A DNA stretch of 29,780 nt. Origin: Marine group II euryarchaeote REDSEA-S43_B8. GTDB taxonomy: Archaea; Thermoplasmatota; Poseidoniia; Poseidoniales; Thalassarchaeaceae. Below the pieces are notes generated by a model that saw nothing but the letters and a program-made list of their open reading frames with translations, made no database searches and was not told the origin of the DNA. Where the stretch lies: assembly GCA_001629235.1 (NCBI GenBank), contig LUSA01000024.1:24450-54229 (forward strand), read 5' to 3'. How positions within the stretch are numbered: position 1 is the first letter of the stretch; the number at the start of each line of letters is the position of its first letter. Positions 18,401 through 25,152 of this stretch are shown here, in pieces. A program made the position numbers and the translations under genes.

Positions 18401-21400
18401 CGACGATGATGGAATATACCAGGCAGTATGGGACAAAGGAGTACTAGGTCAGGCCCTACTATTCCCAGAGTACTACGATGTGGATAACGATAACGACGGA
18501 GTTCCGGATGGAGAAGACCCAGACGACGACAATAATGGACTTCTAGATGAGGCTCAGGAGGCATTCGAAGGATGCTTCACAGGGGAGGAACAGAGCCCAT
18601 GGGATCACGATAACGATGGGATAGTTAACTGGGCAGATGACGACTGGGACGGCGACGGAATTCCAAATTCCCTGGAGCTCCAGAACCTCAATGATACCAA
18701 CGGGACAGCAGATCCTATTGACGACACCTGCTGCCTCAACTTCCCCATAGCCCCATGGGACCATGACAATGACGGGATAAGGGACGATATAGACGAGGAT
18801 GATGATTACGACGGCATGAAGGATGAGGATGAAGTGATGCTATGGCCTTCACGATACGGTACCGAATCAACGAATCCATGGGACCACGACGACTTTGGAG
18901 GAGGGGTCGGACTGGCCAACCCCAACAACAACTCCACGGGTCCAGATTACTTCGATGTAGACGACGACAACGATGGAAGGGCGGACTTGGACTGGAACAA
19001 CCCCTCTTCGGGGGATTGGGCTACACCATCAAACAAGATTGAGGAATCTTCAGGATGGAGCTCGGATTGGGATTCTGACAATGATGGAATCCTAGACAAC
19101 GACGATAAGATACCGACTAGAATCACTCTGACCGCTCCATCCGTATTGTGGCTAGACGAAAACCGGCCAGTAATATTCAATGGCTCTGTATTCTGGCTGG
19201 ACGACACAGGTTTCGTCCCAGCACCAGACCTCCCTGTCCAGGTCCACATTAGGTACTCTGCGAACGGCACGTCCGTCATAGAGACAATCGACGTCCTCAC
19301 TGATGACAACGGGGAGTATATCGTCGGCCAGTTCTTGTTCCCGGAAGATATCGATGTAGGGCCTAACTCAACCTATGAGGTCTACTCAGAGGTCACAGAG
19401 ATGTTCGTTCACGACTACAGCTCGACGCTTTCAGACACTGACGGTGACGGCATTGGAGACTCGGGGATGCCTGTCGAGGTAAGGGCGAACACCACGATTG
19501 GATTCGTATCTGGGGAGAGGTTCAGATCGGACGAGCAACCCCTCAAGTTAGACTTCAAGGTCCACTACTCGGCAGACTACAACAGAGGGATTTTCGACAA
19601 CAGACTGCCCTATGCGCCAGTTTCCTTCACGATTAGCGACCCAGGCCCCCAGTTCGGGAACATCACCCATCCGACTGTCTACGATGGATACGGGAACGGA
19701 TACAGGGCTGACGCAGGAGGCTGGGTTTCACTGGCTTACAACCAATCCCTGGATGTATGGGAACAGGTCCAGTGGAACTCACTACTCGATAATGGTCCAG
19801 GCGTCCCGACAGGCGGATATGAGGAGATAGTATGGAATCCGTGCGGACCGCTCAATCCGGTAGGATCCCATTCTGTCATAGCGCCATATGAGTACAAAAA
19901 CACCTCGCTCCCTGTGGGTGACTATACCTTCATCGGATTCTCACGTCCTGATCTGGGAGGATGCACTGACGACTCCTACGAATGGCCTTGGTCCCACCTC
20001 GAGGGTTCAGAGACGGACGCCTTCTACATACGTTCCATGCACAGGATGTTCATAGAGGCCGAGATGTCAGCGGCCTCCTTCAGGCCAGTCTACTTCTGGG
20101 ACTCTACCCAGTTCACCGGATCGTCCTTCGGTGCATGGAGGGCTCTCTTCCATGCTCCCTCCCTTGCAAATGCGAACATGACATACCAGGAGGCAAGCCT
20201 TGGCAAGCCATACCCGCTTCTATGGGACGGGACTCCCTCGGGGCTCTCTGGAATAGCAGCCGGCGCCCTAGCCCCGTTCCTGTCCTCAGATGGGATAAAC
20301 TGGACCATAACGATGCAGAATGCGGCTGACTTCGACTCGCCTCCATGCGGACCGGTCGACCCACTTGATCCCAGCAGCCAGATTCGCTGCGAGATAGTGC
20401 CGGAGATATTCGCAGGTGAGTCCGTCAGGGTAAGGGGGCACGTCTGGAACAAGACAATGGTGCCCGTCACTGACTTCGACGGCGATGGAACGAAGGACCC
20501 CATAGCAGTACAGATAGACTTGGACTACAATGGGATCTTCGCTGGCTCCATAGAGACTCGAGTGAACCAGCGACTGGACATCGATACAGAAGGCCTGGCA
20601 ACATTCGACCACGACATAATCTGGGACCCATATTGGCCAGCATCGACATACGGATTCAGAGCCGACTTCGGCCAGGCCGACTACTTCTTCACCGGAGAGC
20701 AAGCAGGAGTCCTAGCGGCCACCGGCGCGTACGGAAATGTATCTGTCATAGGTTCCACTGACTTCCTACTGACATCTCTGACGCGCCTCTACAGGGGTCA
20801 GAACGCGACGGTCGAGGCCCGTCTGATTGACAATGCCGGGCTTCCAGTACGTGAAGCCCCAGTGAACTGGTCATGGGCCGAGGACCAATCGAGCGGTGTG
20901 GTTTTCACGGACAACAACGGGATATTCAGGGTCAATCTGACAGACATTGACACCTTGGGGAACTTCTCGCTCAGTTTCACCTACCTTGGAGACAAGTTCA
21001 GGCTGGGAAGCACTGACTCAGTAGACATGTGGGTCGTTTCACGGACGTTCATCAACGTTCAGAGCACCAGTCCCAACATCAGATCTAACGGAGATCTGTG
21101 GGAATTCACCGCTGTTGTCACCGATGATAATAGAACTCCATTCGATAAGGACGGAGGCCAGGTTCTGAATAGCTGCGAGGGAGAGATGCAGAATCCTGAG
21201 GGATACGACCTGGGAGGCAACGTGACAGTGATCTTCGAGGGAATAGACTTCGAGGACAGGACCCACCGACAGATAGTCTCCGTCGAGTGCCCGGCATCTG
21301 GCTCCATCGGCTATGGACAATACCTGGACCCGCAGCTGCTGAAGGACGACCCATTCTCCTTCCTTCCCGATGGTTTCGGACCTGTGAACGTGATCCTGCG

Positions 21401-23372
21401 GTTCGAGGAGAACCTGCCTCACGAGGGTTGCGAACCCATAGACGCAGGGATGCTGTCCACATCCGGAGCATGGGACCCCTGCGTGACCATCCTCAACAGT
21501 GATCACTTCAGAAAGGTACTGCAGTTCCAAGTAGATGGGTTCAGCCTCATCGGGAACACGGATCTACAAGTAGACCAGCAGATAGTCTATACCTCTGAGA
21601 TAGACCTGGATACGGGACAGATACTCGAGAAGCCAATGATAGTGACCGGACAGTTAACCGATGAGCTCGGAGGAAACCTGTCAAACAGACAAATCAGAGT
21701 CACATTCGAGATGGGATCTATGGTATTCGACCCTGTCGAGAATCGGATGAAATTCCGTGCAGGAGATGACGGCATAGAGGCCTGTATCCCAGGGGCGACC
21801 GATGAGAACGGATTCTTTGACATCAACTGCCCTATGACTGGCGTCGACGCAGGAATGGCTAAGGTGAAGATAGAGTACAATGCCTGGGACCCGCTAAACA
21901 ATGACCGATACAGATACAAGAACAAGACACAAGCAATGTTCTTCCCTGTCTTCTCCAACTCGACGATCGACGTATCGGAAGTGGGCCCGTTCAGGTCAGA
22001 CTACCTGACATACACCTTCCCGAACGGCTCAACCTTCGAAGTTCTGTACCTGAAGGAGGCATTCCACATCAATGCCAGGCTCTCCCAGTCAAACGGAAAG
22101 CCAGTCGGTGGGAAGTGCGTCAATATTTACCTAGATCCAGAAGTAAACACCAGGCCAATAGCGACAGCATTCACGGCTGGTGGAACCGGTGAGTTCGTTT
22201 GGTACTCGGCAGATCCAGATGACAACCCCAGTAGGAGGGGGGTTGAGCCTAGCGGAAACAACCTCGAAGGGTTCCGTACTGTCAGAGTTGCTTACGAGCC
22301 AGAACGGTACGTACCAGGGGGCTGCGACTACGAAGTACTGGAACCAAACCCGGTTCTGAATAGCTCCGTAGTAGACGTCGAAGTCCTAGTGAGAAGCAAG
22401 GTTGACATTCTGCTGAAGCAGCACTGGTCAAGCCCCGCTGGATACCAAGAGGGCGATATTATCGCTGGGGAGGTCGCAATCCTCAGAGACAGGCTTGATC
22501 TCACTGTTGAGGGACAGAGAGTAGAATTCCACCGACAGTTCTGGAATGAATCCGGAGAGTGGCAGACAGAGCGCGTGGAGATACTGATCACCAATGAGAG
22601 GGGCTCTGCGAACTTCTCCTTCCCATACACCGGTGAAACCATTCCCGGACACCCGGAGTGGAGCGCCCCAGGAGGTAAATGGAGGGTCCTGGTTCACTTC
22701 GAATCAGTAGACGCGAACAAACCCTACTTCGTAGAGAAGTGGCTCAATAGCACCCCGGAGATAAAACTGGGAGAGGGCACCTCTTCGACTTCGGGCGGGC
22801 TCTGGACTACCCAGGTCCTAATCCTCGCCGGAATATCACTCTCAACAGTGGCGCTGGTGGGTGCGATGATGTACAACAACTACAGGGAGAGACGAAAGGT
22901 CGAGGTCCTCCGAGGCATACTGACCGACGCGCTAATGTCCCTCAAGGCCTCGAACAATTACATCGAGGCAATCTTCTCCTGCTACAAGGACCTCATCAAG
23001 TACTTCAGGATGAGAGGCGCCATGAAGAAGGTCTTCGAGACCACCAGAGAGTTCGAGGACGTCATCAACAACATGCTCGGAGGAATAGTACCCCCAGAGG
23101 AGATCGACTCCTTCTTCTCGATATTCGAGGAGGCTCGCTACTCTGATCACGACATAGGATCGGAGGAAAGGGACAGGGCGATACAGATATTCCAGTCGAT
23201 GATTGGTAGGATGAACCGATCTCTCGGAGATAGCTTGCTTACAAGGGAAGCAGTTGGCGAGTCCTCGTTGTACGGTCCCTCGGTGAAGGCAGGGCAGTTC
23301 GTCGATGCAGATGGAAACATTAGGTTCGCCGGAGTAGATGATGCAGAGGAAAACGATGGTTTCAAAATCTGA
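15453..23372 (+). CDS. Giant cell-surface protein: DxDxDG calcium-repeat array, Ig-like region, one TM helix, DUF4129-like tail
   Basis: A 2639-residue secreted, membrane-anchored protein. Residues 1-37 form a signal sequence (KLERKTQKK, then IIPAFSMIAIMLL). About residues 122-1219 are thrombospondin-type-3-like repeats (DDDNDGxxDxxD) expected to bind Ca2+, interrupted at roughly 750-870 by a cysteine-containing insert. Residues about 1220-2440 are beta-rich, with repeated phrases such as LTDELGGNLSNRQIRVTFE and VDNAGLPVREAPV-like turns, consistent with Ig-like or carboxypeptidase-regulatory-like domains. A single membrane helix lies at about 2453-2474 (VLILAGISLSTVALVGAMMY), followed by a basic stop-transfer RERRK. 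The 165-residue cytoplasmic tail (YKDLIKYFRMRG, ETTREFE, FEEARYS) resembles DUF4129. The start is GTG 15453 with GAGGG 6 bases before it; ATG 15462 is the alternative. The specific role (adhesion, S-layer-like stalk, substrate capture) is unknown. Confidence 0.9.
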   Translation: MICMNVKLERKTQKKIIPAFSMIAIMLLSPQISLLLNTDDSPEQDSRVEPPKRTAYQQLEQLGGSVQGGNQNSPSMMSQFQTAAYQDPFYNDPAALYGKVSDPSALALDPMYGFFLEETNTDDHDNDGIDDLNDLDDDNDGINDLIERFDGCFGTDPLDHDNDGVRDEFDWDDDNDGILEGPIDYSQGNDPWNVTSDRHVEPTTIHPWTGQAVGFNYLVDQNPMDHDNDGITDEDVDGSGRGSYDEDDDNDGRIDQFVWPCDFDSDGIQDYFDDDDDNDGVADISDIHPWDPLQNSSIETAPGILWDSWVRWDPEDYGEYVDGLDYVALHALENPREQAFSEIVDGDLDGDGIPNFLDPDNDNDGAPDSSDTDDDNDGLADMYDVDDDNDGIPDSCRQLDTNGDGQGDYPSQAFNGAVVAIQVPGTDCEIDYDGDLDDDRFRSIDGDYDMVWDWLDPDMGGTTNPDNLQGGSQPWDLDDDGIPNEEDPYPMNSTAEVATWDCASVANPNPQDPSDNCVLWRTSYTGFNDWDGDGLNNWVDMDDDNDGILDWLDIDPDCDLDNDADLHELNGSMFRDDGANDIDTDVDGDGLQNDEDWDDDNDGINDFFDPDDGNCGVVDIDNTDNFWGNSWPQGDGDAIDGSEDGDAYVAVPNYYWNLTWGFNPFNTNNSFMLDYNGYDPNNFDDPSGIIPEMYWTLMMKWSPYNGDNFFDIDSDGDSLVNGIDVDQDGDGMPDWWDQDEGNDGVLDVDDVKMGGTLDGNSCGTVILSATTERFCGHIYAFLFKAPLLTPTQSGGQSFTVPYSSRPDSEWDDGAYDGTNHPTGMGSCDSNCFWFTFDPTSNPTPSVAYTYNDIKNNRDLWIAYLGVTVFGFFQWTSDANNNFFPDEIADDLNDDVDPDVDCGQPMPEVSWTPSCMYNNTNDLDDDWDIVYDHFDVDDDNDGIWDYFEIDSNDDLDDDSGIEEPYYFTGSNCEDNDDDGLDTDPDDDGIYQAVWDKGVLGQALLFPEYYDVDNDNDGVPDGEDPDDDNNGLLDEAQEAFEGCFTGEEQSPWDHDNDGIVNWADDDWDGDGIPNSLELQNLNDTNGTADPIDDTCCLNFPIAPWDHDNDGIRDDIDEDDDYDGMKDEDEVMLWPSRYGTESTNPWDHDDFGGGVGLANPNNNSTGPDYFDVDDDNDGRADLDWNNPSSGDWATPSNKIEESSGWSSDWDSDNDGILDNDDKIPTRITLTAPSVLWLDENRPVIFNGSVFWLDDTGFVPAPDLPVQVHIRYSANGTSVIETIDVLTDDNGEYIVGQFLFPEDIDVGPNSTYEVYSEVTEMFVHDYSSTLSDTDGDGIGDSGMPVEVRANTTIGFVSGERFRSDEQPLKLDFKVHYSADYNRGIFDNRLPYAPVSFTISDPGPQFGNITHPTVYDGYGNGYRADAGGWVSLAYNQSLDVWEQVQWNSLLDNGPGVPTGGYEEIVWNPCGPLNPVGSHSVIAPYEYKNTSLPVGDYTFIGFSRPDLGGCTDDSYEWPWSHLEGSETDAFYIRSMHRMFIEAEMSAASFRPVYFWDSTQFTGSSFGAWRALFHAPSLANANMTYQEASLGKPYPLLWDGTPSGLSGIAAGALAPFLSSDGINWTITMQNAADFDSPPCGPVDPLDPSSQIRCEIVPEIFAGESVRVRGHVWNKTMVPVTDFDGDGTKDPIAVQIDLDYNGIFAGSIETRVNQRLDIDTEGLATFDHDIIWDPYWPASTYGFRADFGQADYFFTGEQAGVLAATGAYGNVSVIGSTDFLLTSLTRLYRGQNATVEARLIDNAGLPVREAPVNWSWAEDQSSGVVFTDNNGIFRVNLTDIDTLGNFSLSFTYLGDKFRLGSTDSVDMWVVSRTFINVQSTSPNIRSNGDLWEFTAVVTDDNRTPFDKDGGQVLNSCEGEMQNPEGYDLGGNVTVIFEGIDFEDRTHRQIVSVECPASGSIGYGQYLDPQLLKDDPFSFLPDGFGPVNVILRFEENLPHEGCEPIDAGMLSTSGAWDPCVTILNSDHFRKVLQFQVDGFSLIGNTDLQVDQQIVYTSEIDLDTGQILEKPMIVTGQLTDELGGNLSNRQIRVTFEMGSMVFDPVENRMKFRAGDDGIEACIPGATDENGFFDINCPMTGVDAGMAKVKIEYNAWDPLNNDRYRYKNKTQAMFFPVFSNSTIDVSEVGPFRSDYLTYTFPNGSTFEVLYLKEAFHINARLSQSNGKPVGGKCVNIYLDPEVNTRPIATAFTAGGTGEFVWYSADPDDNPSRRGVEPSGNNLEGFRTVRVAYEPERYVPGGCDYEVLEPNPVLNSSVVDVEVLVRSKVDILLKQHWSSPAGYQEGDIIAGEVAILRDRLDLTVEGQRVEFHRQFWNESGEWQTERVEILITNERGSANFSFPYTGETIPGHPEWSAPGGKWRVLVHFESVDANKPYFVEKWLNSTPEIKLGEGTSSTSGGLWTTQVLILAGISLSTVALVGAMMYNNYRERRKVEVLRGILTDALMSLKASNNYIEAIFSCYKDLIKYFRMRGAMKKVFETTREFEDVINNMLGGIVPPEEIDSFFSIFEEARYSDHDIGSEERDRAIQIFQSMIGRMNRSLGDSLLTREAVGESSLYGPSVKAGQFVDADGNIRFAGVDDAEENDGFKI
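15816..19109 (+). repeat. Coding array of about 35 DxDxDG (thrombospondin type 3-like) repeats
   Basis: By eye I count around 35 acidic motifs, about 18 of them with an exact DNDG core, typically spaced 12-40 residues and often paired as D-D-D-N-D-G-I-x-D-x-x-D. Each resembles an EF-hand-like calcium loop. The DNA copies differ at many third positions (GAT/GAC and AAT/AAC used interchangeably), so this is not a recent tandem duplication. The array is irregular, with proline, tryptophan and asparagine-rich spacers and a non-repeat insert at about 17706-18060. Confidence 0.9.
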
Positions 23373-23398
23373 GACACTGAGGAAATCCACTGTCCTGA

Positions 23399-23413
23399 CG
23401 CCCCTATGGGGCG
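23399..23413 (+). other. GC-rich hairpin between the giant gene and the ribosomal protein cluster
   Basis: CGCCCC-TAT-GGGGCG is a perfect six-pair stem with a three-base loop, 26 bases after the giant gene's stop. It has no following T-run, so it does not fit an archaeal terminator. It may protect the 3' end of the long mRNA or lie in the leader of the ribosomal operon. The rest of the 101-base spacer has no clear TATA element. Confidence 0.3.
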
Positions 23414-23473
23414 CCCGCAGGATTCATAACACCGACTTTGGTGGCCGCGCTACCTGATTAGGGGAGGGATACT

Positions 23474-23839
23474 GTGAGTAAGCAAGAGAGGAAGACCAAC
23501 TCAGCGCTAGTTTCGCTCATAGGAGACCTGAAGGACCACAGTAGAACAACCGGCTCTCCAATATGGAGGGACACTGCCTCTAGGTTAGAGACCAGTAGGA
23601 AAAACTGGGCAGAGCCCAATCTTAGCCACATCTCCAGGCACTCTGCAAAGAAGGAGACAGTACTGGTGCCCGGCAAGGTACTGGGCAGCGGAAGCATCAG
23701 CGGAGGGCAGACGGTCGCCGCCTTCAGCTTCAGCGATGGAGCTAGGAGCAAGATAGAGGCCTCCGGAGGGAGGACTCTTAGCATTCGCGAACTTATGGAC
23801 GAGAACCCCAACGGCAAGGGGGTGAGGATCCTTGTCTGA
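23474..23839 (+). CDS. rpl18e: Large ribosomal subunit protein eL18 (L18e)
   Basis: This is a structural protein of the archaeal/eukaryotic 50S/60S subunit, without a bacterial orthologue apart from distant L15 similarity. The 121-residue sequence shows KTNSALVSLIGDLKDHSR, PIWRDTASRLE, VLVPGKVLGSG and VAAFSFSDGARSKIE, the usual eL18 order. The start is GTG at 23474, preceded by GGGGAGGGATACT, a strong ribosome-binding site. It is the first gene of the conserved eL18-uL13-uS9-RpoN run; its stop overlaps the uL13 start, pointing to coupled translation. Confidence 0.95.
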   Translation: MSKQERKTNSALVSLIGDLKDHSRTTGSPIWRDTASRLETSRKNWAEPNLSHISRHSAKKETVLVPGKVLGSGSISGGQTVAAFSFSDGARSKIEASGGRTLSIRELMDENPNGKGVRILV

Positions 23840-24314
23840 GACAACTATGGTATACGATGCTACGGACAAGATTCTTGGCAGGCTAGCCAGTCAAGTGGCA
23901 AAAGAGATGATTTCTGCCAGGAAGTCAGGCAGGCAGCAGAGGGTCATCATAATCAACGCAGAGGATGCCATCGTTTCGGGACCCAGGACCAAGGTACTAA
24001 GCGACTACAGGGCAAAATACAACCTCAACCACGCCAGAAAAGGGCCATTCTTCCCAAGGATGCCTGACAAGATAATCAAGAGAACTGTCAGGGGGATGCT
24101 CCCATATCAGAAGAACAGCAGCGGAAGGGGGGCCCTGAGGGACCTTAGAGTGATGATAGGGACCCCGCAAAACCTCTCTCTGGCAGAACTCCCTGATGGA
24201 CACGAGTGGGGGCCGACAGAGAACATTGTTCGCGATACCCCCAATAAGTACGTCAGACTGGGCGAGATCAGCTCCCACCTAGGAGTGGATGCAGGTAGAT
24301 GGACAGGTGAGTGA
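23832..24314 (+). CDS. rpl13: Large ribosomal subunit protein uL13 (L13)
   Basis: This is a 50S subunit protein. The 160-residue sequence has the family start VYDATDKILGRLASQVAKEM, the strand VIIINAEDAIVSGPRTKV, and the archaeal signature FFPRMPDKIIKRTVRGMLPYQ. A TTG start at 23832 overlaps the eL18 stop by 8 bases and lies 4-5 bases after GGTGAGG; the ATG at 23847 (MVYDATDK) is the alternative and matches most archaeal annotations. Second gene of the ribosomal cluster; its stop lies just before the uS9 start. Confidence 0.95.
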   Translation: MSETTMVYDATDKILGRLASQVAKEMISARKSGRQQRVIIINAEDAIVSGPRTKVLSDYRAKYNLNHARKGPFFPRMPDKIIKRTVRGMLPYQKNSSGRGALRDLRVMIGTPQNLSLAELPDGHEWGPTENIVRDTPNKYVRLGEISSHLGVDAGRWTGE

Positions 24315-24315
24315 A

Positions 24316-24753
24316 TTGGCAAGGAAGAAGCGCACCAAGGTGGTCAACACTAGTGGTAAGAGAAAGACCGCAATAGCCAGAGCCACTCTGAAACCCGGCA
24401 AGGGCAGGGTCAGGATTAACGGTCACCCAATACACATCCTTGAGCCCGAACTCGCTCGGAGGAAGGCACTCGAACCAATTAGAATCGCCGAGGCAATGAA
24501 CAGAATCGACAGAGTAGACATCTCCGTCGATGTGAAGGGCGGAGGACAGATGGGGCAAGTCGACGCCATCAGGACCGCCATAGCCCGTGGTCTGGTGAAG
24601 TACAACGATGGAGCCGAGGGCGATGACGAGGAACTGAGGGACGAGTTCGTACGATTCGAGAGGAAGATTCTGGTCAACGACCCCAGGAGAAAGGAACCCA
24701 AGCATCAAATGGGTAGAGGCGCTCGAAAGAAGTGGCAGAAGTCGTACAGGTAG
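24316..24753 (+). CDS. rps9: Small ribosomal subunit protein uS9 (S9)
   Basis: This is a 30S subunit protein whose C-terminal arginine/lysine tail reaches the P-site tRNA. It shows VVNTSGKRKTAIARATLKPGKGRVRINGHP near the start, DISVDVKGGGQMGQVDAIRTAIARGL in the middle and GRGARKKWQKSYR at the end, the standard S9 finish. I choose TTG at 24316, which sits 4-5 bases after AGGTGA and gives 145 residues beginning ARKKRTK. GTG at 24307 or ATG at 24289 would overlap uL13 more. Third gene of the cluster. Confidence 0.94.
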   Translation: MARKKRTKVVNTSGKRKTAIARATLKPGKGRVRINGHPIHILEPELARRKALEPIRIAEAMNRIDRVDISVDVKGGGQMGQVDAIRTAIARGLVKYNDGAEGDDEELRDEFVRFERKILVNDPRRKEPKHQMGRGARKKWQKSYR

Positions 24754-24761
24754 GTGGAAAT

Positions 24762-24968
24762 ATGCTAATACCAGTCAGATGTTGGAGTTGCGGGAAGGTC
24801 ATAGCCCACAAGTACGAGGAGTATCAGAATGCTCTCGCGGAGGGCAAGGATGCCGGAGAAGTCCTCGATGACCTTGGTTTCAACTTGTACTGCTGCAGAA
24901 GAATGTTCGTGGGGCACATCGACCTTATCGACGAGGTCGCACCCTTCAGCATAGACAGACAGCAGTAA
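24762..24968 (+). CDS. rpoN: DNA-directed RNA polymerase subunit N (Rpb10 homologue)
   Basis: This 68-residue zinc protein helps assemble the archaeal RNA polymerase D-L-N-P platform. It has the invariant start MLIPVRCWSCGKVIAHKYEEY with Cys7 and Cys10, and LYCCRRMFVGHIDLID with the adjacent Cys44-Cys45 pair that completes the zinc site. The ATG at 24762 lies 8 bases after the uS9 stop and follows AGGTGGAAAT. The gene order eL18-uL13-uS9-RpoN is the usual archaeal one, but the expected next gene rpoK does not follow. Confidence 0.96.
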   Translation: MLIPVRCWSCGKVIAHKYEEYQNALAEGKDAGEVLDDLGFNLYCCRRMFVGHIDLIDEVAPFSIDRQQ

Positions 24969-25017
24969 GCTCTCCGTCAGGGCTTTGACTGAACGCTCAC
25001 TCGCAGGAGCCCAATTG

Positions 25018-25095
25018 GGGCCTGTAGGTTAGTTTGGCCTATACTTCGCGGCTGGGGGTCGCGCGACCCAGGTTCAAATCCTGGCAGGCCCACCA
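25018..25095 (+). tRNA. tRNA-Pro (anticodon GGG), CCA encoded
   Basis: A full cloverleaf can be drawn. The acceptor stem GGGCCTG (25018-25024) pairs with CAGGCCC (25085-25091), followed by A73 and an encoded CCA. The anticodon stem CGCGG/TCGCG (25047-25051, 25059-25063) encloses the loop CTGGGGG, giving anticodon GGG at 25054-25056. The T stem CCAGG/CCTGG encloses TTCAAAT. The variable region is only four bases (CGAC) and the D stem is short (GGT with ACT). No intron is seen. It lies about 50 bases after rpoN and may share its transcript. Confidence 0.93.
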
Positions 25096-25152
25096 TTGGG
25101 AAAGTACCGCAAAAATGGTCAGTTTGAAGGCCATCGCCCCCTTTGCATCGTC

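Noticed and set aside
15816..19109. CRISPR-like or satellite DNA repeat
   Set aside because: The periodicity is at the protein level (DxDxDG motifs); DNA units vary in length and sequence and the frame stays open.
20090..21530. Several antisense open frames (about 115-165 residues) inside the giant gene
   Set aside because: They arise from the codon bias of the sense frame and show no domain-like sequence or start signals.
23399..23413. Transcription terminator after the giant gene
   Set aside because: The stem is strong but no T-rich tract follows, which archaeal termination would need, so I kept it only as an unassigned hairpin.
25096..25152. LigA start at the TTG directly after the tRNA
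   Set aside because: The extra 19 residues precede the usual LigA N-terminus, there is no ribosome-binding site, and the start would abut the tRNA 3' end.
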